DNA from: Polyangium spumosum
Lineage (GTDB): Bacteria; Myxococcota_A; Polyangia; Polyangiales; Polyangiaceae
Assembly (NCBI RefSeq): GCF_009649845.1
Contig: NZ_WJIE01000004.1
Span: 248,001 to 312,000 of the forward strand
Length of the DNA: 64,000 bases
Reading direction: 5' to 3'
Shown here: positions 29,731-38,502 of the stretch, piece after piece
How positions within the stretch are numbered: the first letter of the stretch is position 1
Layout of the letters: every line of letters begins with the position of its first letter
Notes under the pieces: model-generated
What the model was told of the DNA's origin: nothing
The model's database searches: none
What the model saw: the letters and a program-made list of their open reading frames with translations, nothing else
Made by a program: the position numbers and the translations under genes

Positions 29731-31157
29731 CGGCCCCGAGCACCTCGCCCCGCCGACGGGACACCCTGATCGTCCTCGCGGCCGCGCTGCTCGCGCGCCT
29801 CGCCGTCGTGGCCTGGGCTGCGCCACGTTTCCCGCCGACCGCGGACGGCACCTTCTATCACCGCATCGCCGAGCGCGTGGCCGCGGGCCTCGGCTACACG
29901 TGGCTCTGGCCCGACGGCGTCGTCACCTACGCCGCGCATTACCCCGTCGGGTACCCGGCGCTCATCGGCGGCGCGTACGCGCTCTTCGGCGCGCATCCGG
30001 GCGTCGCGATGCTGATGAACGCCGTGCTCGGCGCGCTCGCCGCGGTCGCCGTCCATCGCCTCGCGGCGCGCGCGGTCTCCCCGGGCCCTGCGCTCGCTGC
30101 GGGTTTGCTCGTCGCGCTGCATCCGGGCCTCGTCGCGTACACGCCGGCGCTCATGAGTGAAGGCGTCACGGCCGCGCTCGTCACGTGCGCCGCGTGGGCG
30201 GCCGCGTGGCTGCGCGACGCCGTGCCTCTCGGCGCGCCGCGTACGATCGTGGCGCGCGTCGTGGTCCTCGGCGTCGTCGTCGGCCTCGCCACGCTCGTCC
30301 GTCCGCAGAGCCTCGTCTTCGCGCCTCTCTTCGCGCTGCTCGCGCTCGCGCCGCTCGCGGGACGACGCGCGGGCTGGAAGGCGCTTGGCTTCGCTGCGCT
30401 CGCCACGGCTTTTGCGCTCGCCGTGTGTGCTCCCTGGACCGCGCGTAACTGCGAGCGCATGAACCGCTGCGCGCTCGTCAGCGTCAACGGCGGCTGGAAC
30501 CTGCTCATCGGCGCGGATCCCGCGTCCACCGGGGCGTGGTCACCGATCAAGGTCCCGGACGCGTGCCGCGAGGTCTGGGACGAAGCGGGCAAGGACGCGT
30601 GTTTTGGCCGCGCGGCCGCGCTCTACATCACGGAGCACCCGGGCGCCTGGCTCTCGCTCGTCCCGCGCAAGCTCGCGGCGACGTTCGACTACTGCGGCGC
30701 GGCTGGCTGGTACCTGCACGAGTCGAACGGCGCGGCTTGCGACGACACGTGCAAGCTCGTTCTCGGCGTCGTCGAGACCCTCTACGAGCGCCTCGTCCTC
30801 GCGCTCTCCCTCGTGGGCCTCGCCCTCGCGGCGCCGGCAGCGCGCGGCCGCAAGATCGCGACACGCCTCGTCGTGGCGCTCGGGATCGTCTTCCTGTTCC
30901 AGACGCACGCGTGGGTCGCCTACCTCGCGCTCGTCGTGGCGGCGCTCTTCGGCGGACGTTCTTTGTTACGAGGCCCCGTCTTGCCTGCGGCTGCGGTGAT
31001 CGTCCTCGGCGCGACCTTGCTGACGCACGCGGTGTTCTTCGGCGCGGGGCGTTACGGGCTCGTGACGTTTCCGCTGATCGCGGGGATGGCGGGGATGGTG
31101 TTTGCGTGGAGGCGCGAGCCGGAGCGGTCGTCGGCGGTCGCCGCGGACCCTGCGTGA
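29727..31157 (+). CDS. GT39-like membrane glycosyltransferase
   Basis: 476 aa from GTG overlapping the maf stop (GTGA). About ten hydrophobic helices. The first outer loop has PPTADGTFYHRIAERVAAG, with Asp and Arg placed as in dolichyl-phosphate-mannose-type transferases, and the YPVGYPALIGG motif follows. Much smaller than the GT39 protein at 4519. A soluble loop near 225-320 holds several Cys (CDDTCK type). Substrate unknown; a role in cell-surface polysaccharide or protein glycosylation is inferred. Confidence 0.85.
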   Translation: MTAPSTSPRRRDTLIVLAAALLARLAVVAWAAPRFPPTADGTFYHRIAERVAAGLGYTWLWPDGVVTYAAHYPVGYPALIGGAYALFGAHPGVAMLMNAVLGALAAVAVHRLAARAVSPGPALAAGLLVALHPGLVAYTPALMSEGVTAALVTCAAWAAAWLRDAVPLGAPRTIVARVVVLGVVVGLATLVRPQSLVFAPLFALLALAPLAGRRAGWKALGFAALATAFALAVCAPWTARNCERMNRCALVSVNGGWNLLIGADPASTGAWSPIKVPDACREVWDEAGKDACFGRAAALYITEHPGAWLSLVPRKLAATFDYCGAAGWYLHESNGAACDDTCKLVLGVVETLYERLVLALSLVGLALAAPAARGRKIATRLVVALGIVFLFQTHAWVAYLALVVAALFGGRSLLRGPVLPAAAVIVLGATLLTHAVFFGAGRYGLVTFPLIAGMAGMVFAWRREPERSSAVAADPA

Positions 31158-31163
31158 AGCTTT

Positions 31164-32021
31164 TCAGCTTGGCTCGTCGAGCACGTCCGCGAGCGTCTTG
31201 GCGCTGAGCACCCGCTCGCCCCACAGCTCGAGCTGGTTGCTCTCCGCGCTCTCGATCCGGGCGATCGCGCTCGCCGGCAGATCACCGAAGCGGGCACGAA
31301 GCTGTCGAAGCAGCATGGTGCGTTCTCCCTGTGCGACACCCTCCGCGACATACTTCCTGGCGAAGTCGCTCTGGTACACGTAGCCCTTCATCATCGCCTC
31401 CAGGGCCCGACGGGCCGCGTCGTTGAGAGAATTGTATACGAGATCGTAGTAGAGGCGCGCGCGCTCGTCATCGAGCCCCTCGATCACGGGCAGCACCGCC
31501 GCGGCGATCCTCGCCCCATGTTCCGTCTCGCCGTGCGCCATGGCCGAGAGCACGCCGAGCTCGGGCCGCCTGGCCGCGTCCTCGAGGTCCGTCACGACCG
31601 GAACCGCCTCGCGCCCCAGCACCGGTGGGCGCAGAACGAACCCGGGCACGCCCGTTTCGATCGGCTCCGCGCACCACGCCGCGACGGCGGGGTCCGGTGC
31701 GACCACGAGCAGACAGGCCGGGCAGCCGTGAATCGATCGCGAGACCGTCACATACGCGGGCCAACTGAAGCGCTTCCGAGCGGCGATCGCGAGCTGGACC
31801 TCGACGATGAGGACCAGGACCGGCACGTCACGGTCGAGCAAGAGGACGACGACGTCGGCGCGGTACTCCGCGGGCTGAACCCGGGTCAGGTCGATCGAGG
31901 CGAGGCGCGCATCGGTGTACGAGGGGAGGATGATGCCCAGCGTTTCGACCAGGATCTCGGGCGCGAGCGAGGGGCGATTTCGGAAGAGATCCACGAGGAC
32001 CTCGTGGGCCATGGAGACCAT
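31164..32021 (-). CDS. Rpn/PD-(D/E)XK-like protein with DUF4351 C-terminus
   Basis: 285 aa from the ATG at 32021 (an in-frame ATG at 32012 is the alternative). The first half resembles the nuclease-like proteins of the Rpn/PDDEXK transposase-associated group: a hydrophobic core DVVVLLLDRDVPVLVLIVEVQ with D-x(n)-E-V-Q. This fits a degenerate PD-(D/E)XK site. The last ~50 residues (LLRQLRARFGDLP, IESAESNQLELWGERVLSA) match the DUF4351 signature. Such genes occur in many copies in large myxobacterial genomes. Catalytic activity is not certain. A 16-bp spaced inverted repeat sits upstream. Confidence 0.75.
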   Translation of the reverse strand: MVSMAHEVLVDLFRNRPSLAPEILVETLGIILPSYTDARLASIDLTRVQPAEYRADVVVLLLDRDVPVLVLIVEVQLAIAARKRFSWPAYVTVSRSIHGCPACLLVVAPDPAVAAWCAEPIETGVPGFVLRPPVLGREAVPVVTDLEDAARRPELGVLSAMAHGETEHGARIAAAVLPVIEGLDDERARLYYDLVYNSLNDAARRALEAMMKGYVYQSDFARKYVAEGVAQGERTMLLRQLRARFGDLPASAIARIESAESNQLELWGERVLSAKTLADVLDEPS

Positions 32022-32337
32022 GGCGGCGAGGTTCGCACGAGCGCGCGTCCGAGGACAAACCTCAGGGCGAACCCTCCCCCCTCCATTCCGGGGTCGCGTC
32101 TCCCTCTGCACAGCGCAGACACCGACCTGTGTGCGATCGGAAACACTTCTGCGCAGTGCAGAGGTTCTCGCCTGTTCGCCCTCGGCGGCCTGATCACCGC
32201 GTCTTTGACATGCCTCGCGAAGCCGAGCATTCTTGCGCCCGAGGGCTCTACTTGGCGCCCCCAGTTCTACGATGGGGCTCCGCCCGCCGAGCGGGCTTCG
32301 CCCCAAGCTCCAGTCGAGGTTCGGAGGAGACGACCCG
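32022..32337. other. Divergent intergenic region with spaced inverted repeat
   Basis: 316 bp without a convincing gene. It contains the inverted repeat at 32104-32163; the rest shows only GC-rich shadow frames. Confidence 0.6.
32104..32163. repeat. Spaced 16-bp inverted repeat, operator-like
   Basis: CTCTGCACAGCGCAGA (32104-32119) and TCTGCGCAGTGCAGAG (32148-32163) are reverse complements with one mismatch, 28 bp apart. Each arm has its own internal dyad. It lies 83-142 bp before the DUF4351 gene and 175 bp before the gene on the other side. Confidence 0.6.
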
Positions 32338-32601
32338 ATGCCGCTGATCGAGACCGAGGAGGCCGCACGCCGCTTGGCGCGCGCCATCGCGAGCGACCTC
32401 TCTCTCTACAACGAAGAGAAGATCGTCCAGGGGATCCAGAACGACGATCTCTTCACCGTCCTCGCTGAGGAGATCGAGGAGGGGCGCGCCCTCTACAAGA
32501 GCCGCGTCTCGCCCGACCTCTACATCAAGAACTTCTACGATCGCGCCATCGTCGACATCCTCGTGAAGTCGAAGGGGCACGTAAAATCCAAAATCTGGTA
32601 G
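32338..32601 (+). CDS. Small conserved-looking protein, unknown
   Basis: 87 aa from the ATG at 32338, preceded by GGAGGAGA at a good distance. The chain is charged and helical (EEAARRLARAIASDLSLYNEEKI, quoted in part: ARRLARAIASDLSLYNEE). It ends in a basic SKGHVKSKIW. No signal, TM or known motif. It is divergent from the DUF4351 gene and followed by a block of four hairpins. Confidence 0.7.
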   Translation: MPLIETEEAARRLARAIASDLSLYNEEKIVQGIQNDDLFTVLAEEIEEGRALYKSRVSPDLYIKNFYDRAIVDILVKSKGHVKSKIW

Positions 32602-32611
32602 CTCGACCTCC

Positions 32612-32722
32612 TGGATGAACTGCGCATCGCGCAGTTCATCCACCTTCGGTCCAGGCCGTGCCTGGTCCGGGTCCAGGGGTGGACAACCCCTGGTGGGGTG
32701 AAGGGGCAACGCCCCTTCTCAC
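32612..32722. repeat. Array of four consecutive hairpins between convergent genes
   Basis: Four inverted repeats follow one another: 32612-32642 (14-bp stem, 3-base loop), 32651-32665 (6-bp stem, loop CGT), 32673-32693 (8-bp stem, loop GGACA) and 32700-32718 (GAAGGGGC/GCCCCTTC, loop AAC). They occupy nearly the whole gap between the small gene and rluD and reach into the rluD stop. They could be a terminator cluster or a mobile palindromic repeat. Confidence 0.65.
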
Positions 32723-33708
32723 GCCTTCCTGATCGCCTCGATCGCGCCTGCCATGTCCGCGGGGATCGGGCTCTCGAAGTGCACATGCCTCCGCGTCGCG
32801 GGGTGCTCGAAGCCGAGCACCCGCGCGTGTAGCGCTTGCCGGCCGAGCGCCTCTGCCACCTCGCGCAGGGCCTTCTCCTTCGGCGTCTTCCCGTAGAGCG
32901 TGTCCCCGAGGATCGGCGTCTTCCCTCGCTCCGCGAGGTGCACGCGGATCTGATGCGTGCGCCCCGTCTCCAGACGACACGCGACGAGTGTCGCCGGCCC
33001 CAGACGCTCGAGCACCACCACACGCGTCACCGCGCGCTTGCCCTCCTCCACGTGTGTCGTGAAGCGCAGCCGATCCGTCGGGTGACGGCCGTGCAGGGTC
33101 GCGAAGGTCGCTTCCTTCGCCGCGCCCACCACCACGGCCACGTACTCGCGCTCGATGGCGTGCTTTGCGAACTGCGCCTTCAGCGCCTCGCGGGTCTCCG
33201 CGTCCTTCGCCACCACGAGTAGACCGCTCGTGTCCTTGTCGAGGCGGTGCACGATGCCGGGACGCAGGTGCCCCTCGGGATCGAGAGGATCGGCGCCTGC
33301 GCGTTCGAAGCCGCCGCGGCCGAGCAGCGCGTTGACCAGTGTCCCGCTCGCGTGACCCTTCGCTGGATGCACCACGAGCCCGGCGGGCTTGTCCACCACG
33401 AGCAGGTGCGCGTCCTCGTACACCACGGCGAGCTCGATCGAGCTGTCCGGCTCGGCGCGTGTTGGTTCGGGGGGCTCGGGGGTCACGTCGATGCGCGCGC
33501 CTTCGGCGACGGACATCGACGCGCGGCCTGGCTTGCCGTCGACGAGGACGCGGCCGTTTTCGATCCAGCGTTGCACCGCGGCGCGTGACGCGGCCGTGCC
33601 TGCCTTCTCCAGCAGCCGCACGACGAGCTTGTCCAGCCGGTCGCGCGGATCGGCCGCGCTCGCTTCGAACGTGGAGGTCACGAGGGGCTCGGGCGCGCTT
33701 CGTATCAC
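32719..33708 (-). CDS. rluD: Large-subunit rRNA pseudouridine synthase, RluD family
   Basis: 329 aa from a GTG at 33708. An S4 RNA-binding domain covers ~22-80 (RLDKLVVRLLEKAG, RAAVQRWIENGRVLVDG). The catalytic domain holds HRLDKDTSGLL at 154-164 with nucleophile Asp157, plus LETGRTHQIRVHL and GDTLYG. The family makes pseudouridines in 23S rRNA helix 69 (RluD) or related sites (RluC); RluD is the better guess by domain order. It ends within the hairpin array. A SUKH-like gene lies 10 bp upstream on the same strand. Confidence 0.93.
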   Translation of the reverse strand: MIRSAPEPLVTSTFEASAADPRDRLDKLVVRLLEKAGTAASRAAVQRWIENGRVLVDGKPGRASMSVAEGARIDVTPEPPEPTRAEPDSSIELAVVYEDAHLLVVDKPAGLVVHPAKGHASGTLVNALLGRGGFERAGADPLDPEGHLRPGIVHRLDKDTSGLLVVAKDAETREALKAQFAKHAIEREYVAVVVGAAKEATFATLHGRHPTDRLRFTTHVEEGKRAVTRVVVLERLGPATLVACRLETGRTHQIRVHLAERGKTPILGDTLYGKTPKEKALREVAEALGRQALHARVLGFEHPATRRHVHFESPIPADMAGAIEAIRKA

Positions 33709-33718
33709 GGACCGTGGA

Positions 33719-34318
33719 TCAGTAGTCCGAGCTCTCGTCCTCGTCCTCTTCTCGCGAGTGCAGCTCGGGGTTGGCCGCGAGGTGCGAGTCGAGGTCGTCG
33801 AGCATCGCGCTCTCGCGCAGCTTGAGCAGGCCGAGCTGATGCGCGAGGTAGAGGTCGAAGGCCGTGTAACGCGGGAAGACGCGTACGTTCGTCTCGTCGT
33901 TCTCCAGGCCGAGGATCAGGAGCTCGCCGTCGCGCCTCGCCTCGCCGAGGTAGAGCGCGTTCCAGGGCTGGCCCGGCTTGTTCGGCAGGCGCACGACCTT
34001 GCCGCGGACGCGCGAGTCGGTCCATCCGAGCTCCACCATCGCCTCGGCGAGCTTGCGGACCGAGGTGATCTTCGGCTGCGGTGAGCGCGGGTCTGCGCCG
34101 AAGCGGTGCTTGCCTTTGAAGCGCTTGCCGAAGCTCGCGAACGTGAAGTCGTACGCGAGGAAGGTCCGGAGCGTGGGCGGCAGCTCCACCATCAGCTTCG
34201 ACTCGAGGGCGTCGAGCGCGGCCGAGCTCGCGCCGACGACGCTCGCTCCCTCCGGGCGCTTCGAAAGCTCCGCGATGACGCGCTGTACAAGCCCGATGCC
34301 TCGTTCGATGGTCGCCAT
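33719..34318 (-). CDS. SMI1/KNR4-like (SUKH) family protein
   Basis: 199 aa from the ATG at 34318. The pattern ALDALESKLMVELPPTLRTFLAYDF, quoted in part as LESKLMVELPPTLRTFLAYD, followed by a W-N-ALYLGE segment and a long helical C-terminus, suits the SUKH superfamily. That superfamily contains immunity proteins of polymorphic toxins and housekeeping regulators. No toxin gene is adjacent, so an immunity role is not supported by context. The C-terminus is acidic (EEDEDESSDY). Probably in one transcript with rluD. Confidence 0.65.
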   Translation of the reverse strand: MATIERGIGLVQRVIAELSKRPEGASVVGASSAALDALESKLMVELPPTLRTFLAYDFTFASFGKRFKGKHRFGADPRSPQPKITSVRKLAEAMVELGWTDSRVRGKVVRLPNKPGQPWNALYLGEARRDGELLILGLENDETNVRVFPRYTAFDLYLAHQLGLLKLRESAMLDDLDSHLAANPELHSREEDEDESSDY

Positions 34319-34338
34319 GTCGTAGGCGTACACGACCG

Positions 34339-35364
34339 TCAAGGCGTGCGTTCTGTCAAGAGATTCCGTTGACTTTCGGACGGGGAGGGCGCTGGCTCGC
34401 CCCCGAGCACGGCCGCTCCATGCTTGGCACGGAGCAGGGCGAGCGCCGCGAAGCCGACCGCGACGGCGAACCACAAGGTGGCGAACCGCACGAGGATCAT
34501 GGCCGCCGTCGCCGTCGCCGGCTCCACGCCGCCGAGGCGCGCCATCTGCTCCTCGAGCAGCTTCTCCGTCACGCCGAGGCCGCCCGGGACAGGCACGAGC
34601 GCGCCGGCGAGCGTGGCCGTCGAGTAGAAAAACATCGTCAGCGGCATCGACGCTTGCTCGGCGAACCCGCGCAGGATGACCCAGAGGCCGATGCCTTCGA
34701 GGGACCACGCGCCGATCGAGAGCAGCGTCGGCCACACGAGCTGCGCGGGCGAGACGATCGTCCGCAGGCCGCCGAGCGCCTCGTTGATCTTCGGCGCGAG
34801 TTTCCCGCCGACGCGCCCGAGCGGACCGGGGAGCCTCGGCAAGAGCCGTATGACGGCGCCGTTCACGGCGGGGACGGAGACGAAGACGAGGAGCGCGATC
34901 ACGGTGAAGGCGCCGAAGCCGGCCCAGATCGCGCCGCCGGGGAAGCTCGCGCTGCCGACCGCGATGATGGTGATGACGCCGATGAGATCCGTGACGCGCT
35001 CGGCGATGACGATGGGCGCGGTGCGCTCGATGGGGATCTTGCGGAGCTGGAAGAGGATCAGCGACTTGAAGACCTCGCCGACCTTGCCCGGCGTGACCGT
35101 CAGGACGAACCCCGACAGGAAGACGAGCAGGCTCTCGAGCTTGGGCACGCCGCGGATGTCGAGCCGCGCGAGGTAGTACTCCCACTTGAGGTAACGCAGG
35201 AGGTAGTTGCCGAACGCGAGCGCGCAGGCGATCACGAACGTCGACCAGGCGTAGACGGAGAGGCGCGCGGCGATGAGGTTCGCGTCGCGGTAGAGGACGA
35301 GCGCGCCGTAGAGGACGACGCCGAGCAGCATCACCAGCACGACGCGGCGGACCAGGTTGTTCAA
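34339..35364 (-). CDS. Lysylphosphatidylglycerol synthase TM-like (UPF0104/flippase-like) membrane protein
   Basis: 341 aa from a TTG at 35364 with GGAG seven bases upstream; the frame is open further 5' but that part is not protein-like. About eight TM helices. Family signatures include YLLRYLKWEYYLA near the start, LTVTPGKVGEVFKSLIL, ERVTDLIGV and VPVPGGLGVTEKLL. The family (DUF/UPF0104, AglD-like) is thought to move or modify polyprenyl- or phospholipids. A small TM protein gene ends 13 bp upstream. Confidence 0.88.
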   Translation of the reverse strand: MNNLVRRVVLVMLLGVVLYGALVLYRDANLIAARLSVYAWSTFVIACALAFGNYLLRYLKWEYYLARLDIRGVPKLESLLVFLSGFVLTVTPGKVGEVFKSLILFQLRKIPIERTAPIVIAERVTDLIGVITIIAVGSASFPGGAIWAGFGAFTVIALLVFVSVPAVNGAVIRLLPRLPGPLGRVGGKLAPKINEALGGLRTIVSPAQLVWPTLLSIGAWSLEGIGLWVILRGFAEQASMPLTMFFYSTATLAGALVPVPGGLGVTEKLLEEQMARLGGVEPATATAAMILVRFATLWFAVAVGFAALALLRAKHGAAVLGGEPAPSPSESQRNLLTERTP

Positions 35365-35377
35365 GGAGCCGCTCCGA

Positions 35378-35548
35378 TCATGGGGACTTCGCGCGCTTGC
35401 TGGCGCGCCTCGCGCGCAGGGCGAGGTAGACGATCGCGCCGAGCACCACGGCGGCGCCGAGCGCGGCGACGGCCCACCAGGGCGCGACCAAAACACCGCG
35501 GGCGAGGCCCTCGGGGGGCCGCTCGGTTTTCGTCTGCACGAAGCTCAC
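35378..35548 (-). CDS. Short single-TM protein
   Basis: 56 aa from a GTG at 35548. Layout: a ~18-residue polar head (MSFVQTKTERPPEGLARGV), a TM helix (WWAVAALGAAVVLGAIVYLAL, quoted to 20: WAVAALGAAVVLGAIVYLAL) and a very basic tail (RARRASKRAKSP), consistent with the positive-inside rule. It ends 13 bp before the flippase-like gene. Ribosome site is weak. Plausible small operon partner; could also be spurious. Confidence 0.5.
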   Translation of the reverse strand: MSFVQTKTERPPEGLARGVLVAPWWAVAALGAAVVLGAIVYLALRARRASKRAKSP

Positions 35549-35634
35549 GCGGGCTCGTCGTTACACGGGCCTAGGGGGAAGGGCAAGAAGCGGTATTGTT
35601 CGCGCACGCGAGAGGTCGCGAGGAGGAGGACGGG

Positions 35635-36480
35635 ATGGGTCTGCTCGACGGCAAGGTGGCAATCATCACGGGCGCAGGCGGCGGGATCGGCCGCGCGGAG
35701 GCGCTGCTCTTCGCCCGGGAGGGCGCGAAGGTGGTCGTCAACGACGTCGGCGGCGCGCGCGACGGAAGCGGCGGAAGTGACGCCATGGCGCGGAAGGTCG
35801 TGGAGGAGATCACGGCGGAGGGCGGCGTCGCCGTGCCGAACTTCGACACGGTGGCGACGGCCGCGGGCGCGGCGGGCATCGTGAAGAGCGCGCTCGACGC
35901 GTTTGGCCGGATCGACGTGCTCGTGAACAACGCGGGCATCCTGCGAGACAAGACGCTGCTCAAGCTCGACGAGGAGCTCTGGGACAGCGTGATCGCCGTG
36001 CACTTGAAGGGCACGTTCCTCGTCACGCAGGCGGTGGTGAAGCAGATGGTCGCGCAGGGCGGCGGGGGCCGCGTCGTCAACACGACGAGCGTCTCGGGCA
36101 TGGTCGGCAACTTCGGCCAATCGAACTACGCGGCCGCGAAGGCCGGGATTTACGGCTTCACGCGCACGGCGGCGATCGAGCTGCAGAAGCACCGCATCAC
36201 GGTGAACGCGCTCGCGCCGGTGGCCAAGACGCGCATGACCGAGGATCTCCCGATGTTCCAGGCCGGCATGGAGTCGCTCACGCCCGAGCACATCGCGCCG
36301 GCGGCGCTCTTTCTGGGCTCGGATCTCTGCGGGGATCGCACGGGGCACGTCCTCGCGGTCACGGGCTCGCAGGTCTTCGCGTACAAGGTCGTGCAAAGCG
36401 CGGGAAAGTTCAAAGACGAGGGCGCGGCGTGGACGGCCCAGGAGATCGCCGATCACTGGGACGTGATCACCAAGGTCTGA
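35635..36480 (+). CDS. SDR-family dehydrogenase, MFE-2 hydroxyacyl-CoA dehydrogenase-like
   Basis: 281 aa; AGGAGGAGGA is four bases before the ATG. NAD-binding motif TGAGGGIG at 12-19, NNAG near 100, and the catalytic Ser, YAAAK pair near 150-165 are all intact. The segment VNDVGGARDGSGGS after beta-2 is the hallmark of the (3R)-hydroxyacyl-CoA dehydrogenase domain of multifunctional enzyme type 2, so a role in beta-oxidation or related acyl metabolism is likely. It is a stand-alone dehydrogenase here, with no hydratase domain. Confidence 0.92.
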   Translation: MGLLDGKVAIITGAGGGIGRAEALLFAREGAKVVVNDVGGARDGSGGSDAMARKVVEEITAEGGVAVPNFDTVATAAGAAGIVKSALDAFGRIDVLVNNAGILRDKTLLKLDEELWDSVIAVHLKGTFLVTQAVVKQMVAQGGGGRVVNTTSVSGMVGNFGQSNYAAAKAGIYGFTRTAAIELQKHRITVNALAPVAKTRMTEDLPMFQAGMESLTPEHIAPAALFLGSDLCGDRTGHVLAVTGSQVFAYKVVQSAGKFKDEGAAWTAQEIADHWDVITKV

Positions 36481-36605
36481 AGCCGGGCGGGCGGCCGACG
36501 ATCACGCGCTGGTCTCCGGGTTGGCCCTGCGCCGCGGCTCACGGACCGCGCTCGTTCTCCGCGAAAGATCCCGCCCGGAACGGCCCGTTTCGGCCATCCC
36601 GGCCG

Positions 36606-36634
36606 TTGCTGGGCTGGGACACGGATGCTAGTTT
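36606..36634 (+). promoter_or_regulatory. Possible sigma70 promoter of the TonB-like gene
   Basis: TTGCTG (36606-36611), 17 bp, TAGTTT (36629-36634) with a TGC extended -10, about 77 bp before the ATG at 36711. Partial matches only. Confidence 0.35.
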
Positions 36635-36710
36635 CGATCTTCAGCGGCGGCCGTCGTGAGCCTTGATCCCACGATCTGCCCCTTCCGCTCCGGGAGCCTC
36701 ACGAACCGGC

Positions 36711-38501
36711 ATGTCGCGCGAAGCCCAAATCCCCCTGCTGCTCTGGATCTCCGCGGCCATCGTCGTCCACTGGATGGGCGGGAACGGTGCTGTGGAGGTC
36801 GCGCAGGTCGTCGAGGATCGCGCGCAGATCCGAGCTCTCGTCGATTCCGTTCGTGAGGGGCTGCGTCCCGAGGACACGCAGTTCGAGATCCTCGTCGATG
36901 CGCCCCCGACGCCCTCGCCGCAAGCGGCCGAGCCGCCCGAGGAGAAGGCCGACGAGACGAACGACGACGAGGAGTCGGATCCGGACGCCGTCCCGGAGCC
37001 GCCGAAGACGCCCAAGATCAAGCCGCCGAAGCCGGAGAAGAAAGAAGAGCCGAAGGTCGAGCCGCCCAAGGTCGAGCCTCCCAAGGAGGAGCCGAAGGTG
37101 GTCCCGCCGCCTCCGTTGATGCAGCCTCCGCCGCCGCCTCCACCGCCTCCGCCTCCGCCGCCGCCGACGCCGGAGGAGGTCGCGAAGCAGGAGCCGCCGA
37201 AGCCGATCCAGCCGGATCGCCGCATCTCGGTGCGCCAGCACGTCGAGCCGAACCAGAAGGACAACCCGTCGGCGAACCGCATCGCGGATCAGGCGAACAC
37301 CGTGAAGGAAGAGACGGTCGCGCGCCTGCGGTCCCACGATCACGATCACGCCGAGACGAACGCGGGCGCGATGAAGAAACCCGCGACCTCGGGCGAGGGG
37401 AACGACGACCACGAGAAGGTCGCCGACAGCGAAGAGAAGGCCGGCTCGGACAAGGCGCCGGGCGAGTCGAAGGATCGCAGCGAGAGCGCCGAGCATCACC
37501 ACACGGCGAAGCCCGCGCCGCCCGCGGCCGCGATCGCGAAGGCGTCACCGCCTCCGTCGGCGCCCGGTGGAACGACGGGTGGAGGCGCGAACGCGCCGAA
37601 GACGCCCGCAGCTCCGCCCCCGAGCCCCGGCGGCGCAGGTCCCGCGTCACCCGAGGTCGTCGCAGGCGCAGGGCCGGGCGGGTTCACCATGGATCCGGCG
37701 AACCCCGGCGGAGACGGCAAGAGCCGGAGGGCCGGAAAGAAGCGGCGACCGGCGCCGTATCAGAGCCCGGTCAAGGTCGGCTCCGTGGGCCTCGGCGCGC
37801 CCGGGATCGCCGGCGGGCCGAACCTGAACCTCTCCCACGCGGGCTTCGAGGCCTCGGTCGGTCGGGAAAAACTCCAGGCCGAGCGCGCGGCCGACGGCGC
37901 GGCGCGGCGCAGCGCGCATCGCGGCAAGTGGGACAAGAACAACTTCGGCAAGTACAAGGCCGCGATCGAGAACTACGAGCCGACGGTGAAGGTCGGCAAC
38001 CAGACGGCGCTGAACGCCGCGCAGTCCGTGTTCGCCACGTACCTGAACACGATCCACAACCGCCTGCACCCGATCTTCGCCGAGGAGTTCCTCGCGTCGC
38101 TCGACAACCTCCCGCAGCAGCACAAGCTGAACACGAAGCTCGTCACGCACCTCGAGATCGTGCTGAGCAAGGACGAGGGGAAGATCGTCCGGATGGGCGT
38201 GACCCGAGCGAGCGGGACGACGGTCTTCGACATCGTGGCGCTGAACTCGATGAACCGCGCCTCGCCCTTCGGGAAGGCGCCCGACGCGATCGTGTCGCAC
38301 GACGGCAAGGTCTACCTGCACTGGGAGTTCCACCGCGATCCGGTGGACGCATGCAGCACGCGGAACGCGTATCCGTACCTCCTGTCCGCGCCGAAGGGCG
38401 GCGGAGGCATCTCGCCGGTGGGGCCGCCGCGCGCGCCGACGCCGACGCACTCGGACGAGCGACGCGGTCCGCCTCCGCTCTTGCCTGTCCCGACGCGCTG
38501 A
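36711..38501 (+). CDS. TonB-like envelope-spanning protein with polyproline spacer
   Basis: 596 aa from the ATG at 36711; a TTG at 36663 would add 16 residues without support. A single TM helix (about 9-27) is followed by a Glu/Lys/Pro-rich region including a run of fourteen Pro (about 139-152). After it come a His/Asp/Glu-rich stretch and Gly-rich linkers. The C-terminal ~150 residues (NKLVTHLEIVLS, GTTVFDIVALNSMNRASPF, VYLHWEFHRDP) match the TonB C-terminal fold. It would reach from the inner membrane across the periplasm. No ExbB/ExbD gene is adjacent. Two Cys-poor domains; one Cys near the end. Confidence 0.82.
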   Translation: MSREAQIPLLLWISAAIVVHWMGGNGAVEVAQVVEDRAQIRALVDSVREGLRPEDTQFEILVDAPPTPSPQAAEPPEEKADETNDDEESDPDAVPEPPKTPKIKPPKPEKKEEPKVEPPKVEPPKEEPKVVPPPPLMQPPPPPPPPPPPPPPTPEEVAKQEPPKPIQPDRRISVRQHVEPNQKDNPSANRIADQANTVKEETVARLRSHDHDHAETNAGAMKKPATSGEGNDDHEKVADSEEKAGSDKAPGESKDRSESAEHHHTAKPAPPAAAIAKASPPPSAPGGTTGGGANAPKTPAAPPPSPGGAGPASPEVVAGAGPGGFTMDPANPGGDGKSRRAGKKRRPAPYQSPVKVGSVGLGAPGIAGGPNLNLSHAGFEASVGREKLQAERAADGAARRSAHRGKWDKNNFGKYKAAIENYEPTVKVGNQTALNAAQSVFATYLNTIHNRLHPIFAEEFLASLDNLPQQHKLNTKLVTHLEIVLSKDEGKIVRMGVTRASGTTVFDIVALNSMNRASPFGKAPDAIVSHDGKVYLHWEFHRDPVDACSTRNAYPYLLSAPKGGGGISPVGPPRAPTPTHSDERRGPPPLLPVPTR

Positions 38502-38502
38502 G

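Noticed and set aside
34331-34359. TTGACA before the SUKH-like gene
   Set aside because: No acceptable -10 at 15-19 bp and the site lies inside the end of the neighbouring coding region.
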